Assembly (NCBI RefSeq): GCF_900105755.1
Contig: NZ_FNTQ01000001.1
Coordinates: 5,518,001 to 5,582,000 of the forward strand
Source of the DNA: Streptomyces sp. Ag109_O5-10
Lineage (GTDB): Bacteria > Actinomycetota > Actinomycetes > Streptomycetales > Streptomycetaceae
Direction: 5' to 3'
Length of the DNA stretch: 64,000 nucleotides
In this document: one piece after another, positions 38,902 through 47,447 of the stretch
How positions within the stretch are numbered: position 1 is the stretch's first letter
Layout: each line of letters opens with the position of its first letter
Translations under genes and position numbers: made by a program
The notes under the pieces: generated by a model
What the model saw: the letters and a program-made list of their open reading frames with translations, nothing else
What the model was told of the DNA's origin: nothing
Databases searched by the model: none

Positions 38902-40080
38902 ATGCGCACCACCGTCGGCATCATCGGAGCCGGACCCGCCGGGCTCCTCCTCGCGCGGCTGCTGCACAACGCGGGCATCGACTCGGTCGTCCTGGAGAGC
39001 CGCGACCGCTCCTACGTCGAGCACCGCCAGCGCGCCGGGATCCTGGAGCAGGGCACGGTGGACGTGCTGCGCGCGGCCGGCGCCGGGGAGCGCATGGACC
39101 GCGAGGGACTGCGCCACGACGGCATCGAGCTGCGGTTCGCGAAGCGGCGCCACCGCGTCGACTTCCCGGGCCTCACCGGCGGTCGGTCCGTGACGGTGTA
39201 CGCCCAGACCGAGGTCTGCAAGGACCTCATCGCCCTCCAGCTCAAGGAGGGCGGCCCACTGCTCTTCGAGGCGGAGGCGCTGGCGGTGGAGGGTGCCGAG
39301 AGCGAGCGGCCGCGGATCCGCTACCGGCACGAGGGCCGGGAGGACGTCCTGGAGTGCGACTACGTGGCCGGCTGCGACGGCTTCTGGGGCGTCGCCCGCG
39401 CCGCCTTCCCCGAGCCCCTCTCCCGGGTCTTCGAACGCACCTACCCCTACGCCTGGCTGGGCATCCTCGCCGACGTCGCCCCCTCCCACGACGAACTGGT
39501 CTACGCCCGCCACGAGCGGGGGTTCGCCCTCCTGTCCATGCGCTCCCCGTCCGTCTCCCGCCTCTACCTCCAGGTCCCCGCCGGCACGGATGCCGGGGAC
39601 TGGACCGACGAGGCGATCTGGGACGAGCTGGAGCGGCGCTTCGAGACCGACGACGACTGGCGCCTGGAGCGCGGACCGATCACCCAGAAGTCGGTCACAC
39701 CCATGCGGTCGTACGTCCATGAGCCGATGCGGCACGGCCGGCTCCTGCTCGCCGGGGACGCCGCCCACATCGTGCCGCCCACCGGCGCCAAGGGGCTCAA
39801 CCTGGCGGTGGGCGACGTCGTGACCCTCGCCCGCGCCCTGGCCCACGAGAGGGAGACGGGCTCCCCGCACCTGCTCGACGCCTACTCGGCGACCTGCCTG
39901 CGCCGCGTCTGGCAGGCCGAGCGGTTCTCGTACGACATGACGAGCATGCTCCACCCCGGTCCCGGCGACAGCCCCTTCGACGCCCGGCTCCAGCTGGCCC
40001 GGCTCGGCCGGATCGCCTCCTCCCGGGCGGCCGAGACCGACCTGGCGGAGGCGTACACCGGCTTCCCGCTGGACGCCTGA
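38902..40080 (+). CDS. pobA: 4-hydroxybenzoate 3-monooxygenase
   Basis: A 392-aa FAD enzyme converting 4-hydroxybenzoate to protocatechuate with NADPH and O2; PobA of Pseudomonas is 394 aa. It shows VGIIGAGPAGLLLARLL at the N-terminus, the family-specific HRQRAGILEQGTVDVL, DYVAGCDGFWGVAR (DG motif) and LLAGDAAHIVPPTGAKGLNLAVGD. ATG 38902 follows CGAAGGGAACC. It stands alone, without pca genes beside it. A link to the aminohydroxybenzoate pathway is not needed and not suggested by distance. Confidence 0.93.
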   Translation: MRTTVGIIGAGPAGLLLARLLHNAGIDSVVLESRDRSYVEHRQRAGILEQGTVDVLRAAGAGERMDREGLRHDGIELRFAKRRHRVDFPGLTGGRSVTVYAQTEVCKDLIALQLKEGGPLLFEAEALAVEGAESERPRIRYRHEGREDVLECDYVAGCDGFWGVARAAFPEPLSRVFERTYPYAWLGILADVAPSHDELVYARHERGFALLSMRSPSVSRLYLQVPAGTDAGDWTDEAIWDELERRFETDDDWRLERGPITQKSVTPMRSYVHEPMRHGRLLLAGDAAHIVPPTGAKGLNLAVGDVVTLARALAHERETGSPHLLDAYSATCLRRVWQAERFSYDMTSMLHPGPGDSPFDARLQLARLGRIASSRAAETDLAEAYTGFPLDA

Positions 40081-40275
40081 GGGATCTCCGGCCGGTTCCG
40101 GTCGTGTTCCGGCTTCGTCATGGAATGAAGCCCTCCGTGGCCGGGAATCAGGGCTCCGCGTAGCGTGTTGCGCAGCACGGTGAGGGAAAGATCCTCCGCA
40201 GGTAGTAGGGTCAGACTTTTGCCAATCCATTACTCTTGACGCCAAGGCCGCGCGAGGTGGCCATGGAGGAGTGAA

Positions 40276-41133
40276 ATGAGGAGCAGCAACCCGGTCTTCT
40301 CGCGACGGGGGTTCAGCCGCGACAACGGCTACGCGGGCTTCAACACCGCGCCGCAGGCCGGGTACGCACAGGGCAACCCGTACGCGCAGAACCCGTACGC
40401 GAACAACCCGTACGCCCAGCAGGACCTCCAGCAGGGCGCCCCGCCGCAGGCGCCGGCCACCACCGGCCGGATGACGATGGACGACGTCGTCATGCGCTCG
40501 GGCATGACGCTCGGCACGGTCGCCGTCGGCGCGATCCTCGCCTGGGCGCTGCTGCCGATCTCGGCCACCAGCTACGGCCTGGCCGTCGGTTCGGCGATCG
40601 TCGCGTTCGTCCTGGCCATGATCCAGAGCTTCAAGCGCACCCCGGTGCCCGCGCTGATCCTGGCATACGCCGCCTTCGAGGGCGTCTTCCTCGGCGTCAT
40701 CAGCGAGATGTACAACAGCCAGTGGAGCGGTGCCCCGTTCCAGGCGGTGCTCGGCACCCTGGCGGTCTCGGCCGCGACGCTGCTGGTCTACAAGGCCGGC
40801 TGGATCCGCGTCACCGCCCGCTACGCCCGCATCGGCATGGCCATCGCCATCGCCTTCGTGCTGGTCATGGCGGTCAACCTGCTGCTGGTCGCGTTCGGCG
40901 TCGCCGACAACGGCGGACTGCGCAGCTTCGGCCCGCTCGGCGCGATCGTCGGCATCATCGCGATCCTGCTCGGCGCGTTCTTCCTGACCCTCGACTTCAA
41001 GCAGATCGAGGACGGCATCGCCTACGGCGCCCCGAAGAACGAGGCCTGGCTGGCCGCGTTCGGCCTCACCATGACGCTGGTGTGGATCTACATCGAGATG
41101 CTGCGCCTGGTGGCGATCTTCAGCAGGGACTAG
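40276..41133 (+). CDS. Bax inhibitor-1/YccA family membrane protein
   Basis: A 285-aa protein. The first 65 residues are cytoplasmic and carry repeated NPYA units (GNPYAQNPYANNPYAQQ); seven hydrophobic helices follow from about residue 75. Typical Bax inhibitor-1 features are YAAFEGVFLGVISEMY, a LDFKQIEDGIAYGAPKNEAWLAAFGL loop and a C-terminal helix ending FSRD. Function in actinobacteria is unsettled; ion leak or membrane stress has been proposed for the family. GGAGGAG precedes the ATG. Confidence 0.9.
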   Translation: MRSSNPVFSRRGFSRDNGYAGFNTAPQAGYAQGNPYAQNPYANNPYAQQDLQQGAPPQAPATTGRMTMDDVVMRSGMTLGTVAVGAILAWALLPISATSYGLAVGSAIVAFVLAMIQSFKRTPVPALILAYAAFEGVFLGVISEMYNSQWSGAPFQAVLGTLAVSAATLLVYKAGWIRVTARYARIGMAIAIAFVLVMAVNLLLVAFGVADNGGLRSFGPLGAIVGIIAILLGAFFLTLDFKQIEDGIAYGAPKNEAWLAAFGLTMTLVWIYIEMLRLVAIFSRD

Positions 41134-41151
41134 CCGCGCCAGGAGAAGTGA

Positions 41152-41184
41152 GAAGGGCCCCGGGGCACCGCCCCGGGGCCCTTC
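41152..41184. terminator. 15-bp perfect terminator hairpin
   Basis: GAAGGGCCCCGGGGC (41152-41166) pairs with GCCCCGGGGCCCTTC (41170-41184) around a 3-base loop, between the Bax-inhibitor gene and the convergent DUF4287 gene. Confidence 0.9.
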
Positions 41185-41205
41185 GCCGTCTGTGTGCGTG
41201 CGCGC

Positions 41206-41436
41206 CTAGAGAAGTTTGCGCGCGGCCCTCCTCAGGTCGTACTCGTGGATCAACGCCTTCGCGTGGCCGTACGCGAGGTTGTGCTCGTGGCGGAGCCAGC
41301 TGACCTTCTCCTCGAAGCGGAAGAGGGCCGGGCCTTCGTCGACGGTACGCAGCCAGTCGGACACTTCACGACCGGTGCAGTGGGGGATGCGGGCGAGCAT
41401 GTTGCGATGGGTCTCCTCGGAGAAGACTTGGGACAT
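41206..41436 (-). CDS. Small DUF4287-like protein
   Basis: A 76-aa helical protein (SEETHRNMLARIPHCTGREVSDWLRTVDEGPALFRFEEKVSWLRHEHNLAYGHAKALIHEYDLRRAARKLL). The pattern 'LARIP..TGRE...WL......' followed by WL...HNL..GHAKALIHE is that of the DUF4287 family, whose biochemical role is unknown. Single gene between terminators. Confidence 0.75.
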   Translation of the reverse strand: MSQVFSEETHRNMLARIPHCTGREVSDWLRTVDEGPALFRFEEKVSWLRHEHNLAYGHAKALIHEYDLRRAARKLL

Positions 41437-41554
41437 CGGCGCCTCCGGTGCGCAAAGGGGGTTGTAGCCGGTCCTTCACGTCACCGTGCCTGAGTGTTGG
41501 CGTGTTGGCAACAGTCGTGACAGGACAGCCGGTGGCACGCGTTACGCTCACGGC

Positions 41555-41866
41555 GTGGTTGATACGACGCCTCTGACCCGTGCCGTGGAACACTTCGCCG
41601 ACAAGCTGAGGGCGGCACCGCAGAGCCGGCTGCAGCGGGGCGCCGCTGCGGAGGCGCTGGGACTGGCGAGGGAGTTGGCCCGCTGGGCGCAGGCCGTCGA
41701 GGAGCCGGGCGCGGAGAGCCGGGAGATGCCGGACGCGGGGATGTTCGCGGTGGCCGACCAAATCACGGTGGCCGGGAACGACTTGGCGGTGGTGCTGAAG
41801 AACGACGCCGAGGTGGGGGATGCGGTGCGCCTGGTGGCGGAGGCGCAGAAAAGAGCGGGGGTGTGA
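41555..41866 (+). CDS. Hypothetical protein, 103 aa
   Basis: A short helical protein starting at GTG 41555 (VVDTTPLTRAVEHFADKLRAAPQSRLQRGAAAEALGLARELARWAQAVE...), ending in DLAVVLKNDAEVGDAVRLVAEAQKRAGV. Conserved-looking in composition and codon use, but not recognised. It has no export signal or membrane helix. Confidence 0.6.
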   Translation: MVDTTPLTRAVEHFADKLRAAPQSRLQRGAAAEALGLARELARWAQAVEEPGAESREMPDAGMFAVADQITVAGNDLAVVLKNDAEVGDAVRLVAEAQKRAGV

Positions 41867-41913
41867 GGCGGCGGCGCGTGGTCGGGTGCGACGCCGTCGT
41901 GGTCGCTCGCGCA

Positions 41914-41971
41914 GTTCCCCGCGCCCCTGACGGGGCGCACTGGAGCGCCCCTTTTCAGGGGCGCGGGGAAC
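41914..41971. repeat. Nested inverted repeat (interspersed element) acting as bidirectional terminator
   Basis: GTTCCCCGCGCCCCTGA (41914-41930) pairs perfectly with TCAGGGGCGCGGGGAAC (41955-41971), and GGGGCGC (41932-41938) with GCGCCCC (41945-41951) inside it. It separates convergent genes. The outer sequence CGCGCAGTTCCCCGCGCCCC is repeated at 44468-44503; this motif is common between genes across Streptomyces genomes. Confidence 0.8.
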
Positions 41972-42012
41972 GGCGCGACAAGCCCCCACGCACCCGCGCC
42001 CGACATCGCACG

Positions 42013-42795
42013 TCAGAGCGACGCTATGACCCGGTCCGCCAGGATGTACACGTTCTCTTCCCCGCACGCGAACGTCAGCGTGTAGGCGCCGGAGATCCCG
42101 GAGCCGCCCAGCAGGTACGGCGTCTCGCCCGCGCCCAGCGCCGCGGCCAGCCGTTCCGCCGTCTCCCGGTGCCCCGGCGTCATGCACAGGGTCGTGCCGT
42201 CGGCGAAGACGTAGACGTCCAGCGTGCCCAGCGGGCCCGGGCGGACGTCGGAGAGCTCGACCTGGGACTCGGCCAGCTGCTCCAGCGTCGCGACCGTACG
42301 CTCGTGGTCGTTCACCACCGGCGACTGCACCGGTACGAAGTCCGGATGGGACGGGTGACGGCGGCGGGCCGCCGCCAGTTCGGGGGACTCCCCGGCGAAC
42401 TCGTCGCTGTCCGCGGTCGGCTCGGCGACCGGTTCCAGACCCACGAAGTCCGTCTGCCGGGGCAGGAACGGCTCGCCGTCCGCCAGGCCCAGCAGTGACG
42501 GCGCGTCGGAGGCGTCACGCGCCTCCTGCGCGGCCCAGAAGGCACGTGCCTCGGCCAGCTCCCGCTCCCGCTCCTCGGCCAGCGCCTCCGCCACGGCGGC
42601 GCGTATCTCCTCGGCGTCGGCATGGCTGCGAGCCGCCGGCATGAGGGCGCGCAGCGTCGCGGCCTGGTTCTGGGCAAGCTGGGTGTGCAGCTCGGCGACC
42701 TGACGGCGCAGCTTCAGTACGGTGCGCAGGACAGCGACGCCCACGGCGCCCGTGGCGGCCGTGGTGAGCAGCAAGGCGATCGGCATGGCGCTCAC
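42013..42795 (-). CDS. Membrane-anchored coiled-coil protein of unknown function
   Basis: A 260-aa protein with one N-terminal helix (ALLLTTAATGAVGVAVLRTVL), then a coiled-coil segment (LRRQVAELHTQLAQNQAATL and EEIRAAVAEALAEERERELAEARAFWAAQEARDA). A disordered acidic linker precedes a C-terminal domain of about 90 residues (VDVYVFADGTTLCMTPGHRETAERLAAALGAGETPYLLGG...). Probably a single-pass cytoplasm-facing protein. The start is GTG 42795 or ATG 42786. No function recognised. Confidence 0.7.
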   Translation of the reverse strand: MSAMPIALLLTTAATGAVGVAVLRTVLKLRRQVAELHTQLAQNQAATLRALMPAARSHADAEEIRAAVAEALAEERERELAEARAFWAAQEARDASDAPSLLGLADGEPFLPRQTDFVGLEPVAEPTADSDEFAGESPELAAARRRHPSHPDFVPVQSPVVNDHERTVATLEQLAESQVELSDVRPGPLGTLDVYVFADGTTLCMTPGHRETAERLAAALGAGETPYLLGGSGISGAYTLTFACGEENVYILADRVIASL

Positions 42796-42992
42796 TGACG
42801 TACTCCCGGTTCAAAGTCGACCCCCGACTTCCTACATCAGCTTGAAGGGTGGACTATCAAGCTGTCAGTGCGTAACGTCACGAAACGGACAGGACTTTGG
42901 TCCTGGCGTTTACCTGGACAGCTACGCTGACCTGCGGTGATACCCCCCAGGAGGGAGATACGTCACATCCTGGGGGAGATTGGATCACAAAT

Positions 42993-43053
42993 CGGCCCGG
43001 CGTTCGGGGTTTTCTCGAACACCGGGCCGCGATGTCACGGTGGGTCCCGTGAC
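42993..43053. terminator. Two adjacent hairpins downstream of the thiolase gene
   Basis: CGGCCCGG and GTTCG (42993-43006) pair with CGAAC and CCGGGCCG (43016-43029) around a T-rich loop; GTCACGG (43034-43040) pairs with CCGTGAC (43047-43053). They lie between the coiled-coil gene promoter side and the 3' end of the leftward thiolase gene, and probably terminate the latter. The rest of 42796-43088 holds nothing else I can identify. Confidence 0.55.
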
Positions 43054-43088
43054 GGTCACTCAGGGATGAAGCGGGGGCCGTGCGGGAC

Positions 43089-44309
43089 TCAGCTGAGACG
43101 CTCGATGACCATCGCCATGCCCTGGCCGCCGCCGACGCACATCGTCTCCAGGCCGAACTGCTTGTCGTGGAACTGGAGGGAGTTGATGAGCGTGCCGGTG
43201 ATGCGGGCGCCGGTCATGCCGAAGGGGTGGCCGACGGCGATGGCGCCGCCGTTCACGTTCAGCTTCTCCAGCGGGATGTTCAGGTCGCGGTAGGAGGGGA
43301 TCACCTGGGCGGCGAACGCCTCGTTGATCTCGACCAGGTCGATGTCGTCGATGGTGAGACCGGCGCGGCTCAGGGCCTGCTTGCTCGCCTCCACCGGGCC
43401 GAGGCCCATGATCTCGGGGGAGAGGCCGGTGACACCGGTGGACACGATGCGGGCGAGCGGGGTCAGGCCCAGCTCGCGGGCCTTGGTGTCGCTCATGATG
43501 ATCACGGCGGCGGCGCCGTCGTTGAGCGGGCAGCAGTTGCCGGCGGTGACCAGGCCGTCGGGGCGGAAGACCGGCTTCAGGCCGGCGACGCCCTCCAGGG
43601 TGACGCCGGCGCGCGGGCCGTCGTCCTTGCTGACGACCGTGCCGTCGGGGAGGGTGACCGGGGTGATCTCGCGCTCCCAGAAGCCGTTCTTGATGGCTTC
43701 CTCGGCGAGGTTCTGGGAACGGACGCCGAACTCGTCCATGTCCTGGCGGGTGACGCCCTTGATGCGGGCCAGGTTCTCGGCGGTCTGGCCCATCGCGATG
43801 TACGGGTCGGGGAGCAGGCCGTCCTCGCGCGGGTCGTGCCAGGTGGACCCGGTCGACGCGGCGGTGGCGGCGGTACGCGCCTGGGCCTCGGCGAAGATCG
43901 GGTTCGTGGTGTCCGGGAGGCCGTCGGAGCTGCCCTTGGCGTAGCGGGAGACCATCTCGACGCCGGCCGAGATGAAGACGTCGCCCTCGCCGGCCTTGAT
44001 GGCGTGCAGGGCCATGCGGCTGGTCTGCAGGGACGAGGAACAGTAGCGGGTGATCGTGGTGCCGGGCAGGAAGTCCATGCCCATCTGCACGGCGACGATC
44101 CGGCCGAGGTTGTAGCCCTGCTCGCCGCCGGGGAGACCGCAGCCGAGCATCAGGTCGTCGATGTCGTGCGGGTCCAGCTCGGGGACCTTGGCGAGGGCGG
44201 CCTGGATGATCGTCGCGGTGAGGTCGTCGGGGCGCAGGTCCTTCAGGGAGCCCTTGACGGCACGGCCGATCGGGGAACGGGCGGTCGAGACGATGACGGC
44301 TTCGGGCAT
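43089..44309 (-). CDS. Acetyl-CoA C-acetyltransferase (thiolase)
   Basis: A 406-aa degradative-type thiolase with the acyl-accepting Cys in TRYCSSSLQTSRM (about C90), INEAFAAQVIPSYRDL, GGAIAVGHPFGMTGAR (His) and the proton-donor Cys in ETMCVGGGQGMA. It catalyses thiolytic cleavage of 3-ketoacyl-CoA or, in reverse, acetoacetyl-CoA formation. ATG 44309 starts the conserved PEAVIVSTARSPIGRA; the longer open frame upstream crosses the repeat region and is not coding. Single gene. Confidence 0.94.
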   Translation of the reverse strand: MPEAVIVSTARSPIGRAVKGSLKDLRPDDLTATIIQAALAKVPELDPHDIDDLMLGCGLPGGEQGYNLGRIVAVQMGMDFLPGTTITRYCSSSLQTSRMALHAIKAGEGDVFISAGVEMVSRYAKGSSDGLPDTTNPIFAEAQARTAATAASTGSTWHDPREDGLLPDPYIAMGQTAENLARIKGVTRQDMDEFGVRSQNLAEEAIKNGFWEREITPVTLPDGTVVSKDDGPRAGVTLEGVAGLKPVFRPDGLVTAGNCCPLNDGAAAVIIMSDTKARELGLTPLARIVSTGVTGLSPEIMGLGPVEASKQALSRAGLTIDDIDLVEINEAFAAQVIPSYRDLNIPLEKLNVNGGAIAVGHPFGMTGARITGTLINSLQFHDKQFGLETMCVGGGQGMAMVIERLS

Positions 44310-44467
44310 CACGGCTCCAATGAGGGGGTTGGCAGGGCCGCTTCGGAAGTTACCTGTACGTAAGTCATCGGTCACCGGTGTCGGAGTGTGACACTGACCG
44401 CACTTTCTAAGCGCTTGCTTTGTGGCTGCCGGGGGGAGGTGGGTCCGTGCGGGTCCGGTGGGGGCCG

Positions 44468-44503
44468 GTCGCGCAGTTCCCCGCGCCCCCTTACGGGGCG
44501 CTG
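44468..44503. repeat. Second copy of the CGCGCAGTTCCCCGCGCCCC intergenic element
   Basis: Shares a 20-base block with the element at 41909-41928, followed by CTTACGGGGCGC, giving a shorter hairpin. It lies between the thiolase promoter and the 3' end of the SGNH hydrolase gene. Confidence 0.7.
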
Positions 44504-44536
44504 TCCAGCCGCCCCCTGTCAGCGTCCCCGTCACCC

Positions 44537-45589
44537 CTAGTCGGTCGTACCCGCCCTCGACCTCGCCTCTTCGGAAGCGGGGTCGGACGGGAGGGGCTCC
44601 ACCTGCTGGCGCCGGCGGCGTTTCAGCAGGGCCCACGGTCCGCGCGGGCCCGTCGGCATCGCCGCCGTGACCTCCGTGCCGGCCTCGGCCGCGGCCTCCG
44701 CCGCGGCCCGGGCGACCGGCAGGAAGCCCTCGCGGCGCGTGACGTCGGGACGCTCCTCCTCGGCCGGCCACAGGCCCAGGGCCGCGCAGACCGTCGGCAG
44801 CACCGCCATCGCCGCCGTGGCGTACCCCTCCGCCGAGGGGTGGAAGCTGTCGGGGCCGAACAGCTCGCGCGGATGGGCCGCGAACTCGGGGCCGAGCAGG
44901 TCGCCCAGCGACACCGTGCGGCCGCCCTGCTCCACCGTCCCGATGGTCTGGGCCGCCGCCAGCTGCCGGGACGCCCGCCGGGCCAGCCAGCGCAGGGGCT
45001 GCCGTACCGGCTCGATCGTGCCCAGGTCGGGGCAGGTGCCGACCACCACCTCCGCCCCCGCCGTGCGCAGCCGGCGGACGGCCGCCGAGAGGTGGCGGAC
45101 GGAGCGGGTCGGCGGCATCCGGCGGGTGACGTCGTTGGCGCCGATCATGATCACGCAGACGTCGGGGACGGGCGAGGCCGTGCCCAGCACCAGGGCGACC
45201 TGGCGGTCCAGGTCGTCGGACTGAGCCCCGGGGAGCGCCACGTTGCTGAGCACCACCGGGCGCTCCGCGACCGCGGCGAGGCCGGACGCCAGCAGCGCGC
45301 CCGGGGTCTGGGCGGCGCGGTGCACGCCCTGCCCGGCGGCCGTGGAGTCGCCGAGCATGGTCAGTCGGATGGGCGGCTCACCTGAGGCGCCGTAACCGTC
45401 GCCGTAGCGGCCGTCCGCCACCGGCACCCGGCCGCCGCTGGTGCCGTTGTGCACTGCCGTCCTGGCCATCCGCACCTCGGCCAGCACCAGGCCCACCGCG
45501 GCCGCGCCGACCAGACCGACCCCGCCACCGCCGTACGCCGCCCCGGCCGCGATCCGCCGGGCCACCCGCGCCCTCGACATGTTCGTCAT
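44537..45589 (-). CDS. SGNH/GDSL-family hydrolase, membrane-anchored or exported
   Basis: A 350-aa esterase/lipase-type hydrolase. An N-terminal hydrophobic segment (about residues 14-38) precedes the catalytic domain with TMLGDSTAAGQG (block I Ser), SNVALPGAQSDDL (block II Gly), IMIGANDVTRR (block III Asn) and FGPDSFHPSAEGY (block V Asp/His). The C-terminal 60 residues are basic and low complexity. The open frame begins at the ATG after the promoter shared with the divergent cystathionine beta-synthase gene. Confidence 0.88.
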   Translation of the reverse strand: MTNMSRARVARRIAAGAAYGGGGVGLVGAAAVGLVLAEVRMARTAVHNGTSGGRVPVADGRYGDGYGASGEPPIRLTMLGDSTAAGQGVHRAAQTPGALLASGLAAVAERPVVLSNVALPGAQSDDLDRQVALVLGTASPVPDVCVIMIGANDVTRRMPPTRSVRHLSAAVRRLRTAGAEVVVGTCPDLGTIEPVRQPLRWLARRASRQLAAAQTIGTVEQGGRTVSLGDLLGPEFAAHPRELFGPDSFHPSAEGYATAAMAVLPTVCAALGLWPAEEERPDVTRREGFLPVARAAAEAAAEAGTEVTAAMPTGPRGPWALLKRRRRQQVEPLPSDPASEEARSRAGTTD

Positions 45590-45739
45590 GCGTCGCCGCC
45601 ACCTCCTCGTTGCCGCTCATCCACTCCTTGCCCCGTACAGCCCGTGCGTCAATCTCAACGGGGAGTGAACCTCCGGAGCGGGGCCTTAGGCTGGCGGCAC
45701 AAACAGGACCACATCTTTTGCAAGCAACCGGAGACAACG

Positions 45740-47131
45740 GTGCGATTCCACGACTCGATGATCAGCCTCGTCGGCAACACCCCGCTGGTGCGGCTCAACA
45801 GCGTCACCCAGGGCATCCAGGCCACCGTGCTCGCCAAGGTCGAGTACTTCAACCCGGGCGGGTCCGTGAAGGACCGCATCGCGCTGCGGATGATCGAGGC
45901 CGCGGAGAAGAGCGGCGAGCTGCAGCCGGGCGGGACCATCGTCGAGCCGACCAGCGGGAACACCGGCGTGGGCCTGGCGATCGTGGCCCAGCAGAAGGGG
46001 TACAAGTGCATCTTCGTGTGCCCCGACAAGGTGAGCACCGACAAGATCAACGTGCTGCGGGCGTACGGCGCCGAGGTCGTGGTCTGCCCCACCGCCGTCG
46101 ACCCGGAGCACCCGGACTCGTACTACAACGTCTCCGACCGGCTGGTCCGCGAGACGCCCGGCGCGTGGAAGCCGGACCAGTACTCCAACCCGAACAACCC
46201 CCTTTCGCACTATCACTCGACCGGCCCCGAGCTGTGGGAGCAGACGGAGGGGAAGATCACCCATTTCGTGGCGGGCGTGGGGACCGGCGGCACCATCTCC
46301 GGCACCGGGCGCTACCTGAAGGACGCCAGTGACGGCCGGGTACAGGTCATCGGTGCCGACCCGGAGGGCTCCGTCTACTCCGGCGGGTCGGGCCGCCCGT
46401 ACCTCGTCGAGGGCGTGGGCGAGGACTTCTGGCCGACCGCCTACGACCGGACCGTCGCCGACGAGATCGTCGCGGTGTCGGACAAGGACTCCTTCCAGAT
46501 GACCCGGCGGCTGGCGAAGGAGGAGGGCCTGCTGGTCGGCGGCTCCTGTGGGATGGCCGTCGTGGCCGCGCTGCGGGTGGCCGAGCGGCTCGGCCCGGAC
46601 GACGTGGTCGTCGTCCTGCTGCCGGACAGCGGCCGTGGCTACCTCAGCAAGATCTTCAACGACGAGTGGATGGCCGACTACGGCTTCCTGGAGGACGAGG
46701 GCCCCAGCGCCCGCGTCGCCGACGTCCTGAGCGACAAGGCCGCCGGGACCATCCCCTCCCTCGTCCACATGCACCCGGACGAGACCGTCGGGCAGGCCAT
46801 CGACGTGCTGCGCGAGTACGGCGTCTCGCAGATGCCCGTCGTCAAGCCGGGCGCCGGCCACCCGGACGTGATGGCCGCCGAGGTCGTCGGCTCGGTCGTC
46901 GAACGCGAGCTGCTCGACGCGCTGTTCAGCAAGCGCGCCTCCCTGGAGGACCCGCTGGAGAAGCACATGTGCGCCCCGCTGCCCCAGGTCGGCTCCGGCG
47001 AGCCGGTCGGGGACCTGATGACGGTGCTGGGCGCGGCCGACGCCGCGATCGTCCTCGTCGAGGGCAAGCCCACCGGCGTCATCAGCCGGCAGGACCTGCT
47101 GGCCTTTCTCGCCAAGGGCGGCAAGCAGTAG
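45740..47131 (+). CDS. Cystathionine beta-synthase (PLP domain plus two CBS domains)
   Basis: A 463-aa enzyme condensing serine with homocysteine. Residues 1 to about 310 are fold-type II PLP: SLVGNTPLVRL, the Schiff-base Lys in NPGGSVKDRIA, EPTSGNTGVGLA, and GVGTGGTISGTGRYLK for phosphate binding. Residues 330-460 hold a CBS pair (SLVHMHPDETVGQAIDVLREYGVSQMPV and VGDLMTVLGAADAAIVLVEGKPTGVISRQDLLAFL), as in eukaryotic CBS where they sense S-adenosylmethionine. GTG 45740 follows GGAG at good spacing. Cysteine synthase activity cannot be excluded. Confidence 0.93.
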   Translation: MRFHDSMISLVGNTPLVRLNSVTQGIQATVLAKVEYFNPGGSVKDRIALRMIEAAEKSGELQPGGTIVEPTSGNTGVGLAIVAQQKGYKCIFVCPDKVSTDKINVLRAYGAEVVVCPTAVDPEHPDSYYNVSDRLVRETPGAWKPDQYSNPNNPLSHYHSTGPELWEQTEGKITHFVAGVGTGGTISGTGRYLKDASDGRVQVIGADPEGSVYSGGSGRPYLVEGVGEDFWPTAYDRTVADEIVAVSDKDSFQMTRRLAKEEGLLVGGSCGMAVVAALRVAERLGPDDVVVVLLPDSGRGYLSKIFNDEWMADYGFLEDEGPSARVADVLSDKAAGTIPSLVHMHPDETVGQAIDVLREYGVSQMPVVKPGAGHPDVMAAEVVGSVVERELLDALFSKRASLEDPLEKHMCAPLPQVGSGEPVGDLMTVLGAADAAIVLVEGKPTGVISRQDLLAFLAKGGKQ

Positions 47132-47391
47132 CGAACGTCCGGTGAACGGCCCGTGACACCGCGGAACTTGCCGTTCCCCGTCCGCGTGGTGGACTTCGCG
47201 GAAGTGGTACGAGCGTGTCACGTGCGCGCAGCACCCGCTTAACACGGGTCCGGCAGATTAGTGGATGTCGGCAGGGCGGGAGCGGCTCCCCGCCCCGGCC
47301 GGCACCGAACGTCCAAGGACCTCCGGAGCGGCTCCCGGACCTCCATGGACGCCCGGACGTGAGACCCGGCCCTGACCCGGTCCACGTCTCT
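47132..47391. other. Intergenic stretch after cystathionine beta-synthase
   Basis: With the terminator that follows, 316 bases separate two convergent genes. I see no credible coding frame, RNA gene or repeat here; it may hold 3' untranslated sequence. Confidence 0.5.
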
Positions 47392-47445
47392 CGCGGGGAC
47401 CGCCGTCGTCCCGCCCCCCTTCTAGGGGGTGCGGCGGTCCCCGCG
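47392..47445. terminator. Bidirectional terminator hairpin
   Basis: CGCGGGGACCGCC (47392-47404) pairs perfectly with GGCGGTCCCCGCG (47433-47445), and an inner CCCCC...GGGGG stem lies in the loop. It ends 3 bases before the stop codon of the minus-strand XRE gene. Confidence 0.85.
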
Positions 47446-47447
47446 CA

